The position numbers and the translations under genes were made by a program. From NCBI RefSeq assembly GCF_005845215.1, contig NZ_SPHO01000002.1, positions 62,001-126,000 of the forward strand: a stretch of 64,000 nucleotides of DNA. Reading direction: 5' to 3'. Source of the stretch: Clostridium sp. 1001271st1 H5. GTDB taxonomy: Bacteria > Bacillota > Clostridia > Lachnospirales > Lachnospiraceae. The notes beneath the pieces are model-generated. The model saw only the letters and a list, made by a program, of their open reading frames with translations. It was not told where the DNA came from and did no database searches. Shown here in pieces: positions 45,020 to 52,869 of this stretch; within the stretch, counting starts at the first letter, position 1, and every line of letters begins with the position of its first letter.

Positions 45020-45981
45020 TGCTGGAGATAAGAGGATTACACAAGATATACGGAAAATACCATGCATTAAGCGGCCTGGACATGACGGTGGAAACAGGAG
45101 CCCTCTATGGTTTTGTGGGGCCCAACGGGGCTGGAAAGACCACCACCATTAAAATCATGACAGGGCTCCTGGAGGCGGAGGAAGGCAGAATCACCATAAA
45201 CGGTATGGACGCCCGTTCCGACCTGGGAAAGCTAAAGGCCATGATTGGCTATGTGCCGGATTTTTTCGGAGTGTACGATAACCTGACCGTATCGGAATAC
45301 ATGGAATTCTTTGCAGCCTGCCATCACATAAACGGCCTGGTGGCAAGAAAGAGATACACGGCCCTGCTGGAACAGGTGGGGCTGGAGGATAAGCTGGATT
45401 TTTTTGTGGACGGACTGTCCAGGGGCATGAAGCAGAGGCTGTGCCTGGCCAGGGCCCTGATTCACGACCCGGCCATCCTGGTACTGGATGAGCCCACATC
45501 CGGGCTGGACCCCAGGACCCGTTTTGAATTCAGGGAAATATTAAAGGAGCTCCAGGAGTCGGGCAAGACCATAGTAATCAGCTCCCATGTCCTGTCAGAA
45601 CTGTCCGAGCTCTGTACGGATATCGGAATCATCGACCAGGGGCGGATGGTGCTGGAGGGAAACATAGACGATATCCTGTCCAGGGTCAATACCTCCAATC
45701 CGCTGGTCATATCTGTGTTTACCAATATAGACAAGGCTTTGGCCATCCTTAAGAGCCATCCCTGCGTACAGACCATATCCCTAAGGGAGCAGGATATCTG
45801 CGTACGGTTTGCAGGGGATGCACAGGACGAGGCCCTGCTGCTCCAGCAGCTGATTGACAGCGATGTGCTGGTCAACGGATTCACCCGGGAAAAGGGAAGC
45901 CTGGAATCCGTATTTATGCAGCTGACAGAACATGAAGAGGAAAGGGTGGTGTTGTCTTATGATGCGAAATCCGGTCTATAG
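45016..45981 (+). CDS. ABC transporter ATP-binding protein
   Basis: A 321-aa ATPase. Walker A is GPNGAGKTTT, the signature is LSRGMKQRL and Walker B is ILVLDEPTSGLDP, followed by an H-loop (ISSHVLSEL). The C-terminal extension (about 220-310) is the type found in multidrug/lipid exporters of the CcmA/NatA group. It overlaps the preceding gene by ATGA; the ribosome binding site is GGAAGGAG. Its partner permease is the next gene. Confidence 0.95.
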   Translation: MMLEIRGLHKIYGKYHALSGLDMTVETGALYGFVGPNGAGKTTTIKIMTGLLEAEEGRITINGMDARSDLGKLKAMIGYVPDFFGVYDNLTVSEYMEFFAACHHINGLVARKRYTALLEQVGLEDKLDFFVDGLSRGMKQRLCLARALIHDPAILVLDEPTSGLDPRTRFEFREILKELQESGKTIVISSHVLSELSELCTDIGIIDQGRMVLEGNIDDILSRVNTSNPLVISVFTNIDKALAILKSHPCVQTISLREQDICVRFAGDAQDEALLLQQLIDSDVLVNGFTREKGSLESVFMQLTEHEEERVVLSYDAKSGL

Positions 45982-46891
45982 CCGGGAGATGAAGGTCAGC
46001 TCCAGAAGTATCAGACTGCCCCTCATCATCGTGCTGTTCAATGGAATCCTGTCCATGGTCACCCTGCTCAACATGTATTCCGCCGTGGCCCAGGTGGAGT
46101 CCGCAGCTGTTATCCAGTACAGCAGCTTTATGGATATGTATGAGTTTGTCACCACCATTGAATTTATACTGCTGATGTTTATTGTGCCGGCTGTGACAGC
46201 GGCCAGCATAAGCGGGGAGCGGGAACGGCAGACCCTGGAATTGATGCTCACCACCCAGATGACGGCGTCCCAGGTGGTGATTGGGAAGCTGATGAGTGCC
46301 CTGAGCACACTGCTGCTGCTGATTGTGTCCAGTTTTCCCGCAGTGGCCATGGTATTTGTCTATGGGGGTATCACGTGGCAGGATATTCTGTCCCTGCTTT
46401 TATGTTATATTACAGTGGCCTTTTTTGCAGGCAGTCTGGGAATCTGTTTCTCAGCCCTGTTTAAACGGTCTACCATATCCACGGTTGCCACCTATGGAGT
46501 GCTTATAGCCGTGGTGGCAGGGACATACTTTATAAATAAGTTTTCCCTCTCCCTGTCCGCCATGAATATAAATAATTCAGTGGTAGCCTATGGATTCGGG
46601 GAAAATGTGGTGAAGCCCTCATCGGGAAATGTGATTTATCTGCTGCTTCTTAACCCGGCAGCTACATTTTATACAATCATAAACGGACAGCTGGGAGGCA
46701 GTACGCCTGCGGCCAAGATGGCAGGCTATTTCGGGATGCAGTCCACCGGCTTTGTGATGGAGAACTGGATTATCATAAGCATTGTGATTCAGCTGGCCAT
46801 AGCCGCGCTGATGATATGGGTGGCCATCAAGGCAGTGGAGCCGGTTAAGCGCAGGCGCAGGCAGAAGAAGGCAGCTAAGAAAGGGGATTAA
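45959..46891 (+). CDS. ABC transporter permease (ABC-2 type)
   Basis: About 310 aa with six spans. Typical ABC-2 features are the N-terminal MRNPVYSREMK helix, FIVPAVTAASISGERERQTLELML after the second span, and LGICFSALFKRSTIS. ATG 45959 is used; the longer frame from 45932 has no better signal. It overlaps the ATPase gene by 23 bases. The C-terminus is basic (VKRRRRQKKAAKKG). Confidence 0.92.
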   Translation: MMRNPVYSREMKVSSRSIRLPLIIVLFNGILSMVTLLNMYSAVAQVESAAVIQYSSFMDMYEFVTTIEFILLMFIVPAVTAASISGERERQTLELMLTTQMTASQVVIGKLMSALSTLLLLIVSSFPAVAMVFVYGGITWQDILSLLLCYITVAFFAGSLGICFSALFKRSTISTVATYGVLIAVVAGTYFINKFSLSLSAMNINNSVVAYGFGENVVKPSSGNVIYLLLLNPAATFYTIINGQLGGSTPAAKMAGYFGMQSTGFVMENWIIISIVIQLAIAALMIWVAIKAVEPVKRRRRQKKAAKKGD

Positions 46892-46893
46892 TC

Positions 46894-48249
46894 ATGGGAA
46901 TCATTAAAGCAGTTACCACAGCAGTGGGAGGAGCCCTGGCAGACCAGTGGCTGGAGGCCATAGAGCCGGATGATATGGGAGATAAGACCGTCTTTGTGCG
47001 GGGCGTACAGGTGCGCAGGGGAAAGGGGTCCAATACAAAGGGGTCCTCCGATATCGTGTCGGACGGTTCCGTTATCCACGTATATCCCAACCAGTTCATG
47101 ATGCTGGTGGACGGAGGAAAGATAGTGGATTATACGGCTGAGGAAGGTTACTATAAGGTCAGCCATTCCTCCATGCCTTCCATGTTTAACGGGCAGTTCG
47201 GGGAGGCGCTTAAGGAATCCTTTAACCGTATCCGCTTCGGCGGCGTGACGCCCGGGGCTCAGAAGGTGTATTATGTCAATCTCCAGGAGATAAAAGGAAT
47301 TAAATTCGGCACCCGCAATCCGGTGAACTATTTTGATGATTTTTACAACGCGGAATTGTTTCTGCGCGCCCATGGAACGTACTCCATCAAAGTGACGGAC
47401 CCCATTAAGTTTTATGCTGAGGTTATCCCAAAGAATGCGGACCATGTGGATATTGATTCCATCAACGAGCAGTACCTGTCGGAGTTCCTGGAGGCCCTGC
47501 AGACATCCATCAACCAGATGTCGGCGGACGGCACCAGGATATCTTATGTCACATCCAAGAGCCGGGAACTGGGACAGTATATGGCCCAGACCCTGGATGA
47601 GGAGTGGACCCGGATGCGAGGCATGGAGATACAGGCAGTGGGTATTGCCAGCATCACCTACGACGAGGAGTCCCAGAGTCTGATTAACCTGAGAAACAGA
47701 GGAGCCATGATGGGCGACCCGTCAATCAGGGAAGGATATGTACAGACCACCATTGCGGAGGGGCTTAAAAATGCAGGCTCCAATGACAACGGAGCCATGG
47801 CCGGTTTTATGGGCATGGGAATGGGAATGCAGATGGGCGGCGGCTTTATGGGCGCAGCATCCAATGCCAATATGCAGCAGATGCAGATGAACCAGGCCCC
47901 GGGCCGGATGCCTGGTAATCCGGGGCCTGGGATGGGAGGACAGCCGGCAGGAGGACAGCCGGCCGGAAACCAGTGGGCTGTGCCGAACCAGACCGCAGGA
48001 GCGCAGCCGGGAGCAGCGGGAATGGCCGGACCAACGGCAGGAGCGCAGCCGGGAGCAGCGGGAATGGCCGCCCAGACGCCGGGAGCACAGACAGCCGGGG
48101 CATGGAGCTGCCCAAGCTGCGGAACCTCCAATACGGGAAAGTTCTGCGGGGAGTGCGGGCACCCGCGTCCCGATACACCGTGGACCTGTGCCTGCGGAAC
48201 TATTAATACGGGAAAGTTCTGCAGCGAATGCGGGAAACCAAGGTCTTAA
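46894..48249 (+). CDS. SPFH-domain protein with C-terminal zinc ribbons (YdjI-like)
   Basis: A 451-aa protein. The SPFH/band-7-like part (about 1-290) matches the 'virion core protein / YdjI' group: WLEAIEPDDMGDKTVFVRGV, GSSDIVSDGSVIHVYPNQFMMLVDGGKIVD. A flexible Met/Gly/Gln/Pro-rich linker (about 295-400) holds two copies of a 14-residue unit. Two zinc ribbons end the protein (CPSCGTSNTGKFCGECG and CACGTINTGKFCSECG). In Bacillus the homologue brings PspA to the membrane. The ribosome binding site is GAAAGGGG; it follows the permease by two bases. Confidence 0.9.
   Translation: MGIIKAVTTAVGGALADQWLEAIEPDDMGDKTVFVRGVQVRRGKGSNTKGSSDIVSDGSVIHVYPNQFMMLVDGGKIVDYTAEEGYYKVSHSSMPSMFNGQFGEALKESFNRIRFGGVTPGAQKVYYVNLQEIKGIKFGTRNPVNYFDDFYNAELFLRAHGTYSIKVTDPIKFYAEVIPKNADHVDIDSINEQYLSEFLEALQTSINQMSADGTRISYVTSKSRELGQYMAQTLDEEWTRMRGMEIQAVGIASITYDEESQSLINLRNRGAMMGDPSIREGYVQTTIAEGLKNAGSNDNGAMAGFMGMGMGMQMGGGFMGAASNANMQQMQMNQAPGRMPGNPGPGMGGQPAGGQPAGNQWAVPNQTAGAQPGAAGMAGPTAGAQPGAAGMAAQTPGAQTAGAWSCPSCGTSNTGKFCGECGHPRPDTPWTCACGTINTGKFCSECGKPRS
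47995..48070 (+). repeat. 34-bp direct repeat in the SPFH gene linker
   Basis: A 34-bp sequence starting GCAGGAGCGCAGCCGGGAGC occurs at 47995-48028 and again, identical, at 48037-48070. The period is 42 bp, equal to 14 codons, so slippage keeps the frame and would vary the linker length. Confidence 0.9.
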
Positions 48250-48274
48250 ATGCTGTGATAACAGGAGAGAGAAT

Positions 48275-49324
48275 ATGGCAGCCATAACCTACAAATGCCC
48301 TAACTGTGACGGCGGTCTTATGTTTGACCCGGCTTCACAGAAATACCACTGCGAATACTGCCTGTCTGATTTTACACAGGAAGAACTGGACCATCCGGAA
48401 TCAGGCAGCCCTGAATCCGGTTATGCTGAGCCAGACGCTGCCGGGACTCAGCCGGTTCTTTATACCTGCCCCAGCTGCGGCGCACAGATTGTGACGGACA
48501 ATACCACGGCTGCGACTTTCTGCTATTACTGCCATAACCCCGTGGTGCTGGCAGGACGGCTGGAAGGGGAATTCAGGCCGGATTATGTGATTCCCTTCCG
48601 GATAGACAGGCAGAAGGCAGAGGAGATATTTTCCCAGTGGATAGGGAGAAAGAGATATGTGCCGGAGGCATTTTACAATAAGAAACAGATTGAGAGCATG
48701 AGCGGAGTGTATTTTCCCTACTGGCTTTACAGCTGCCGTGTGGACGGGGAGCTGGATGCCCAGGGGACCATGCTCAGGACATGGGATACCGCAGGCATGC
48801 GGTATACAGAGACAAAGATATACGATGTAAAACGCCAGGGAACCATGGAGGTGGACCATGTGGCCAGGAACGGTCTGAGAAAGGCCAACAGGCAGCTGGT
48901 GGACAGTGTACTTCCATACAGGATGAATGAGAAGGAGAATTTCTCCATGGGATATCTTTCCGGATTCCTGGCCGAGAACCGGGATATGGAAAAGGAACAG
49001 TTCATGACGGATGTGCAGACAGAGGTCAGGCAGTTTGCCCTGCAAAGCCTTCAGAATCAGGCCGGAAACTACAGCAAAATCCAGGTGCGCAAAAAGGAAG
49101 CCGGTATCAGGGACGAGAAATGGAGCTATGCCCTGCTTCCTGTATGGACCCTTACATATAATGACAAGGCCAGGGGAAAGATATACTACTTCGCTCTCAA
49201 CGGGCAGACAGGAAAAGTCTGCGGCAAGCTGCCTGTGGACAGGAAAAAGCTGGCGGTTCTCTTTTTCTCCGTATTTCTTCCGATGTTCCTATTACTTATG
49301 ATAGGAGGGTATTTCTTAGGATGA
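48275..49324 (+). CDS. Zinc-ribbon membrane protein (YdjG-like, TFIIB-type ribbon)
   Basis: A 349-aa protein. The N-terminal ribbon CPNCDGGL...CEYC (about 7-30) and a second CPSCGAQ...CYYC (about 65-90) are followed by a globular region with YWLYSCRVDGELDAQG and a C-terminal membrane span (AVLFFSVFLPMFLLLMIGGYF). This is the layout of proteins annotated as TFIIB-type zinc ribbon / replisome organiser-like, found beside SPFH and TPM genes. ATG 48275 follows CAGGAGAGAG; a longer open frame upstream overlaps the SPFH gene end and is rejected. Confidence 0.85.
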   Translation: MAAITYKCPNCDGGLMFDPASQKYHCEYCLSDFTQEELDHPESGSPESGYAEPDAAGTQPVLYTCPSCGAQIVTDNTTAATFCYYCHNPVVLAGRLEGEFRPDYVIPFRIDRQKAEEIFSQWIGRKRYVPEAFYNKKQIESMSGVYFPYWLYSCRVDGELDAQGTMLRTWDTAGMRYTETKIYDVKRQGTMEVDHVARNGLRKANRQLVDSVLPYRMNEKENFSMGYLSGFLAENRDMEKEQFMTDVQTEVRQFALQSLQNQAGNYSKIQVRKKEAGIRDEKWSYALLPVWTLTYNDKARGKIYYFALNGQTGKVCGKLPVDRKKLAVLFFSVFLPMFLLLMIGGYFLG

Positions 49325-50343
49325 CAGGACGCAGAACGGTTGTTAGATGGCTCAGACTGCTGGCAGCAGCGGCGTTGTGCCTGGGACTTTGGAGCGGAGC
49401 AGGGAATGTACTGGATTCCCAGGCACAGGAATCTCAGGCACAGGAATCCCAGCCTTACGGTAAGATTCAGCCTTACGGTGAGATTCAGTCTTATGGAAGG
49501 ATTCAGGTTTATGGCAAGGCCAAGACCTACAGCAAGGACCAGTCCCGTAAAGATACCCGGCGGCTGTTTGACGAGGCCGGCCTTATGACATCAGAGGAAG
49601 CCGAAAACCTGGAGGAGCTTATTGCCCGGTGCAGGAAAAAGACCGGAATGGATGTGGCGGTGGTGACTGCCTATAATGACGGCAGCCATACGGCCAGGGA
49701 GTATGCAGATGATTTTTACGACCAGAACGGACTGGGCACAGGGAGGAAAGCCAGCGGCGTGCTGTTCCTGATTTATATGGACAGTCCGGACAGTTATGGC
49801 GGTGAGAGCTATGTGTCCACCACCGGCAATATGATACGGATTCTGACAGACCAGCGGATTGATGAAATACAGGATGATGTATCCTATGCATTGAGAAGCC
49901 GCGATTATGCGGGTGCAGCAGCTGAATTCCTGAAAGATGTGGAGTATTATGTGGACCGGGGAATTCAGAGAGGCCAGTATAATTATGATACGGAAACCGG
50001 TGAAATCAGTGTCTACAGAAGCATACGCTGGTATGAAGCCATGTTCGCATTTCTGGTGTCAGCCGGAGTGGCAGGTTCGGTGTGCCTGGGAGTAAAAGGG
50101 CGGTATTCCATGGCCCAGACTGAACGGGAGAGAGCCAACAGCCTTCTGGCTTACCGGGCAGATGCCAAATTTGCCTTTGGCAGTTCAGGGGACAGCCTGA
50201 TTCAGAAATTCGTCACCTCAGCCCCCATACCAAGGCCCGCCACACACCACTCGTCAGGAGGTTCAGGACGAAGTTCAGGGCGCAGTTCCACCCACAGCTC
50301 CAGCAGCGGCAGGAGTCACGGAGGCGGAGGGAGAAGATTTTAG
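49321..50343 (+). CDS. TPM-domain protein (YgcG/YdjH-like)
   Basis: A 340-aa exported protein. Signal peptide (RTVVRWLRLLAAAALCLGLWSG), then short tandem repeats, then a TPM domain (about 80-205: LFDEAGLMTSEEAENLEELIARCRKK, VVTAYND, GVLFLIYMD). A span (AMFAFLVSAGVAGSVCLGV) precedes a Ser/Gly/His-rich tail ending SHGGGGRRF, as in YgcG-type proteins. It overlaps the previous gene by ATGA and is the last gene of the operon. Confidence 0.88.
   Translation: MTGRRTVVRWLRLLAAAALCLGLWSGAGNVLDSQAQESQAQESQPYGKIQPYGEIQSYGRIQVYGKAKTYSKDQSRKDTRRLFDEAGLMTSEEAENLEELIARCRKKTGMDVAVVTAYNDGSHTAREYADDFYDQNGLGTGRKASGVLFLIYMDSPDSYGGESYVSTTGNMIRILTDQRIDEIQDDVSYALRSRDYAGAAAEFLKDVEYYVDRGIQRGQYNYDTETGEISVYRSIRWYEAMFAFLVSAGVAGSVCLGVKGRYSMAQTERERANSLLAYRADAKFAFGSSGDSLIQKFVTSAPIPRPATHHSSGGSGRSSGRSSTHSSSSGRSHGGGGRRF
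49417..49524 (+). repeat. Two in-frame tandem repeat sets after the TPM signal peptide
   Basis: Two 15-bp units (49417-49431 and 49432-49446) encode SQAQE copies. Four 18-bp units (49453-49470, 49471-49488, 49489-49506, 49507-49524) encode YGKIQP-like hexapeptides. All keep the frame. Confidence 0.9.
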
Positions 50344-50388
50344 AGGAATATTAAATGTGTTTTATGCACATTTTAAAGGTATGCGCGA

Positions 50389-50587
50389 TATAATAAGGTA
50401 TAGATGTGGTTCAGAAAAATACCTTCTATCTGGTTGTGCCGCGCATCCAGCTGGTGCTTTAATCATAGATTACAGGGCAACCTGGGCGGTGATGACGTGT
50501 TGCAAGCGTTATTACCGTTTACATAGCCGGCATTATCTGATAAAATGAGACAGGAAGGGCATTCCCTTAAAGGGACGCCCTTTTATT
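50389..50587 (+). ncRNA. Possible small RNA or leader region
   Basis: The 283-base gap 50344-50626 holds TATAAT (50389-50394) with a weak TGCACA at -35 (18-base spacing), then about 165 bases with no convincing reading frame. A hairpin AAGGTAT/ATACCTT lies at 50395-50425, and a terminator closes at 50555-50585 (AAGGGC...GCCCTTTT with inner TCCCTT/AAGGGA). A second promoter, TTTACA (50518-50523) - 17 - TAAAAT (50541-50546), precedes the terminator and probably serves the GIY-YIG gene. I match no known RNA family; the call is tentative. Confidence 0.25.
50555..50587 (+). terminator. Terminator downstream of the TPM operon
   Basis: AAGGGC, one mismatch, TCCCTT then AAGGGA and GCCCTTTTATT. It lies about 210 bases after the TPM gene stop. 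Confidence 0.8.
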
Positions 50588-50626
50588 GCTGTCAGGTGTT
50601 TGATTACCGGGAAGGAAGGGATATCC

Positions 50627-50872
50627 ATGAACTATACCTATATCCTCACCTGTGCGGACGGTACGTTTTACTGCGGCTGGACCAATGACCTGGACAAGCG
50701 TCTTAAGGCTCATAACCAGGGAACCGGGGCAAAGTACACAAGGCCCAGACGTCCGGTGGTGCTGTCCTACTATGAGGCATTTGAGACAAAACAGGAAGCC
50801 ATGCGCAGGGAGTATGCGATTAAACACATGAGCAGGGTGCAGAAAGAGCAGCTGATAAAAGGGATAAGTTAG
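50627..50872 (+). CDS. GIY-YIG nuclease-domain protein (UPF0213/YhbQ type)
   Basis: An 81-aa protein that consists of one GIY-YIG domain: YTYILTC (GIY strand), FYCGWTNDLDKRLKAHNQG (YIG strand and Arg) and ETKQEAMRREYAIK (catalytic Glu). These short proteins are likely DNA endonucleases or repair factors; the exact role is unsettled. ATG 50627 follows GAAGGAAGGG; the in-frame start at 50600 lacks one. Confidence 0.92.
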   Translation: MNYTYILTCADGTFYCGWTNDLDKRLKAHNQGTGAKYTRPRRPVVLSYYEAFETKQEAMRREYAIKHMSRVQKEQLIKGIS

Positions 50873-50912
50873 GAATTATGATATAGGAAGAACTGAGAGA
50901 CAGTAAGAAAAG

Positions 50913-50964
50913 AACGCTGCTTCCGGCATGGAAATCCATGACTTCATGCCGGAAGCAGTGTTTT
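50913..50964. terminator. Bidirectional terminator
   Basis: AACGCTGCTTCCGGCATG (50913-50930) pairs with CATGCCGGAAGCAGTGTT (50945-50962, one G-T pair). T runs lie on both strands' exits. It serves the converging GIY-YIG and hemolysin III genes. Confidence 0.9.
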
Positions 50965-50969
50965 CTGTA

Positions 50970-51641
50970 TTAAGCAACAAAACGGTACATCATTATATAG
51001 TGGCAGAGACTTCCGCCCATGACAAAGAGATGGAAAATTTCGTGGGAACCAAAATACCGGTGGCGGGAGTTGAAAAATGGAAGCTTCATGGCGTAGATAA
51101 TACCGCCTGCCGTATAGATGATGCCGCCGGCCAGCAGCCACATGAAACCGGCTTTGGGCAGGGAGCTTAATATTTTGGTGATAGCCAGTATGCATACCCA
51201 TCCCATGGCAATGTAAATCAAGGAAGAGAACCACTTGGGGCATGTAATCCACAGCGCATTGATGAGGATGCCCACAATGGCAATGCCCCATACCAGGGTC
51301 AGCAAAGTCCAGCCGGTCCTGTCGCCCAGGACAATCATACACACAGGCGTATAGGTGCCTGCTATTAAAATGAAAATCATCATATGGTCTATCTTGCGGA
51401 GCAGTTTATTGATTTTCGGGGAAATATCCAGGGTGTGGTATATGGTGCTGGCCGCATAAAGGCCAATCATGCTTAGTATAAAGATGGTCAGTGCGCTGAT
51501 ATGCATATGGCCTGAATCACGCCCCGCCTTTAGCAGCAGCGGTATGGCTGCGATGATAGCCAGTATCATGGCGATGAAATGAGTCAATGCGCTGCCGGGG
51601 TCCTTAACCTTTGTTATCCCACGTTTTATGTTTGCCGTCAT
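50970..51641 (-). CDS. Hemolysin III / PAQR-family membrane protein
   Basis: A 223-aa protein with seven spans. Conserved family elements are the Ser/His pair in LYAASTIYHTLD, HMMIFILIAGTYTP and the C-terminal SHEIFHLFVMGGSLCHY. Despite the name, a zinc-dependent hydrolase or receptor-like role is more likely for this family. Start ATG 51641 is set by AAAGGAGG; a longer frame to 51671 has no such site. Confidence 0.92.
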   Translation of the reverse strand: MTANIKRGITKVKDPGSALTHFIAMILAIIAAIPLLLKAGRDSGHMHISALTIFILSMIGLYAASTIYHTLDISPKINKLLRKIDHMMIFILIAGTYTPVCMIVLGDRTGWTLLTLVWGIAIVGILINALWITCPKWFSSLIYIAMGWVCILAITKILSSLPKAGFMWLLAGGIIYTAGGIIYAMKLPFFNSRHRYFGSHEIFHLFVMGGSLCHYIMMYRFVA

Positions 51642-51832
51642 AGTATCCAGCCTCCTTTTATAAAAACACAATATAATTTAATTGAAACCCTGCTATGTAG
51701 TTTTCAATACTACATCTATTTGTATTATATACTATACACCTAAGATTAAAAATATGCAATACTTTTTAAAAACCACTTTGAAGATAAAGCTAAATTCTGA
51801 ATATAATCAACCGTATGGGGTCAAAACTATGG

Positions 51833-51838
51833 TATAAT
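51833..51838 (+). promoter_or_regulatory. Extended -10 promoter before the pseudouridine synthase gene
   Basis: TGGTATAAT: TATAAT at 51833-51838 with TG one base upstream. No good -35. The gap 51642-51897 also contains a 6-bp inverted repeat ATGTAG...CTACAT at about 51695-51715, of unknown meaning. Confidence 0.6.
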
Positions 51839-51897
51839 CAAAAGCGTTCCTTTAGAATCGTCTGTACAGGGAACAGACAGATAAGCGGGGTTAATGT

Positions 51898-52722
51898 ATG
51901 GTACCAATATTATATGAAGATAAAGATATTATAGTAGTGCGCAAACCAGCGGGATTGGAGTCACAGGTTTCCAGGGGATTTGCGCCGGATATGGTAAGCG
52001 AGATACGCCGTTATCTACATAATCCACAGGATATCCACAGCCGTCCACAGGGAACATCCACAGTTCAGCCTCCTTATGTGGGAGTTATCCACAGACTGGA
52101 CAAGCCGGTGGAGGGAATCATGGTATATGGGCTGAACCAAAAATCCGCAGCATCCTTAAGCGCTGCACTGCAGGCCGGAAAAATGGAAAAAACCTACCTG
52201 GCAGTGGTTTGTGGAAAACCTGTGGATAAACAGGGGACGTATGTGGATTATCTGCGCCATTACAGGGAAAACAACACATCAAGGATTGTGGATAAGTCAG
52301 ACGGAAACAGCAAAAAAGCAGTGCTTAATTACAGGGTTCTGGAAGTTATCAACAACCCTGGTAATCAGGAGCAGATGTTATCCCTAATAGATATAGAGCT
52401 GCTTACAGGAAGGCACCACCAGATAAGGGTACAATTTGCCGGACATGATACGCCGTTGTACGGGGATGAGCGTTATGGCGGCGGGTTATCCACAAAATCC
52501 ACAACCGGTACTGTGGACAGAGGCAGGAAACGGCCGGGCTTTGGGGACAGACGTGGGGCTCTGGCCCTGTGCGCCCGCAGACTGGTATTTCCTCATCCCA
52601 CTACCGGAGAAAGGATGGAATTTGCCATAGTTCCGTCGTCCGGAGCCTTTGCCTGGTTCCCGGACAGGGCGGAGAAACTGATTTCCGGGCAGGATTGTGG
52701 CAAATGCCATAAAGAAGTATGA
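51898..52722 (+). CDS. RluA-family pseudouridine synthase
   Basis: A 274-aa RNA modification enzyme. The catalytic Asp is in VIHRLDKPVEG; KTYLAVVCG and LLTGRHHQIRVQFA are the other family blocks. Two stretches look inserted relative to the family core: about residues 40-62 (before VIHRLD) and about 196-220 (after ERYGGG). Both coincide with DNA rich in TCCACA/TGTGGA words, some identical to the DnaA box (separate entry). The ribosome binding site is weak (AGCGGGG). The target base is not deducible. Confidence 0.92.
   Translation: MVPILYEDKDIIVVRKPAGLESQVSRGFAPDMVSEIRRYLHNPQDIHSRPQGTSTVQPPYVGVIHRLDKPVEGIMVYGLNQKSAASLSAALQAGKMEKTYLAVVCGKPVDKQGTYVDYLRHYRENNTSRIVDKSDGNSKKAVLNYRVLEVINNPGNQEQMLSLIDIELLTGRHHQIRVQFAGHDTPLYGDERYGGGLSTKSTTGTVDRGRKRPGFGDRRGALALCARRLVFPHPTTGERMEFAIVPSSGAFAWFPDRAEKLISGQDCGKCHKEV
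52011..52503. repeat. Cluster of DnaA-box-like 9-mers
   Basis: Exact TTATCCACA (either strand) at 52085-52093, 52221-52229 (reverse), 52287-52295 (reverse) and 52486-52494. One-mismatch copies are at 52011-52019, 52020-52028, 52031-52039 and within two mismatches at 52495-52503. All lie inside the pseudouridine synthase gene. Two of the exact copies are simply Val-Asp-Lys codons. Confidence 0.6.
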
Positions 52723-52796
52723 CAGTCTGTCAGTTTATGCTTGAAAAATCTCCATAAAGGCGGTTGTTTCGCTGTCCAATTTCCATATCCGCGACA

Positions 52797-52825
52797 TTGA
52801 CAAAAAAAGGGGACTGCCGTATAAT
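52797..52825 (+). promoter_or_regulatory. Promoter of the DUF6465-like gene
   Basis: TTGACA (52797-52802), 17 bases, TATAAT (52820-52825): a full-consensus promoter, so the gene is probably strongly expressed. Confidence 0.9.
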
Positions 52826-52869
52826 CCCCATTGACACTGGAAACCGGATTGAAAAAGGGAGGAACTATC

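Noticed and set aside
50357..50548. 63-codon frame in the gap after the TPM gene
   Set aside because: The start has no ribosome binding site, the product is Cys/Arg/Tyr-rich and unlike a protein domain, and it crosses the predicted hairpin.
52011..52503. Replication origin at the DnaA-box-like cluster
   Set aside because: No dnaA, dnaN, rpmH or AT-rich unwinding element is nearby, and the boxes lie within a coding gene. Kept only as a possible DnaA-binding cluster.
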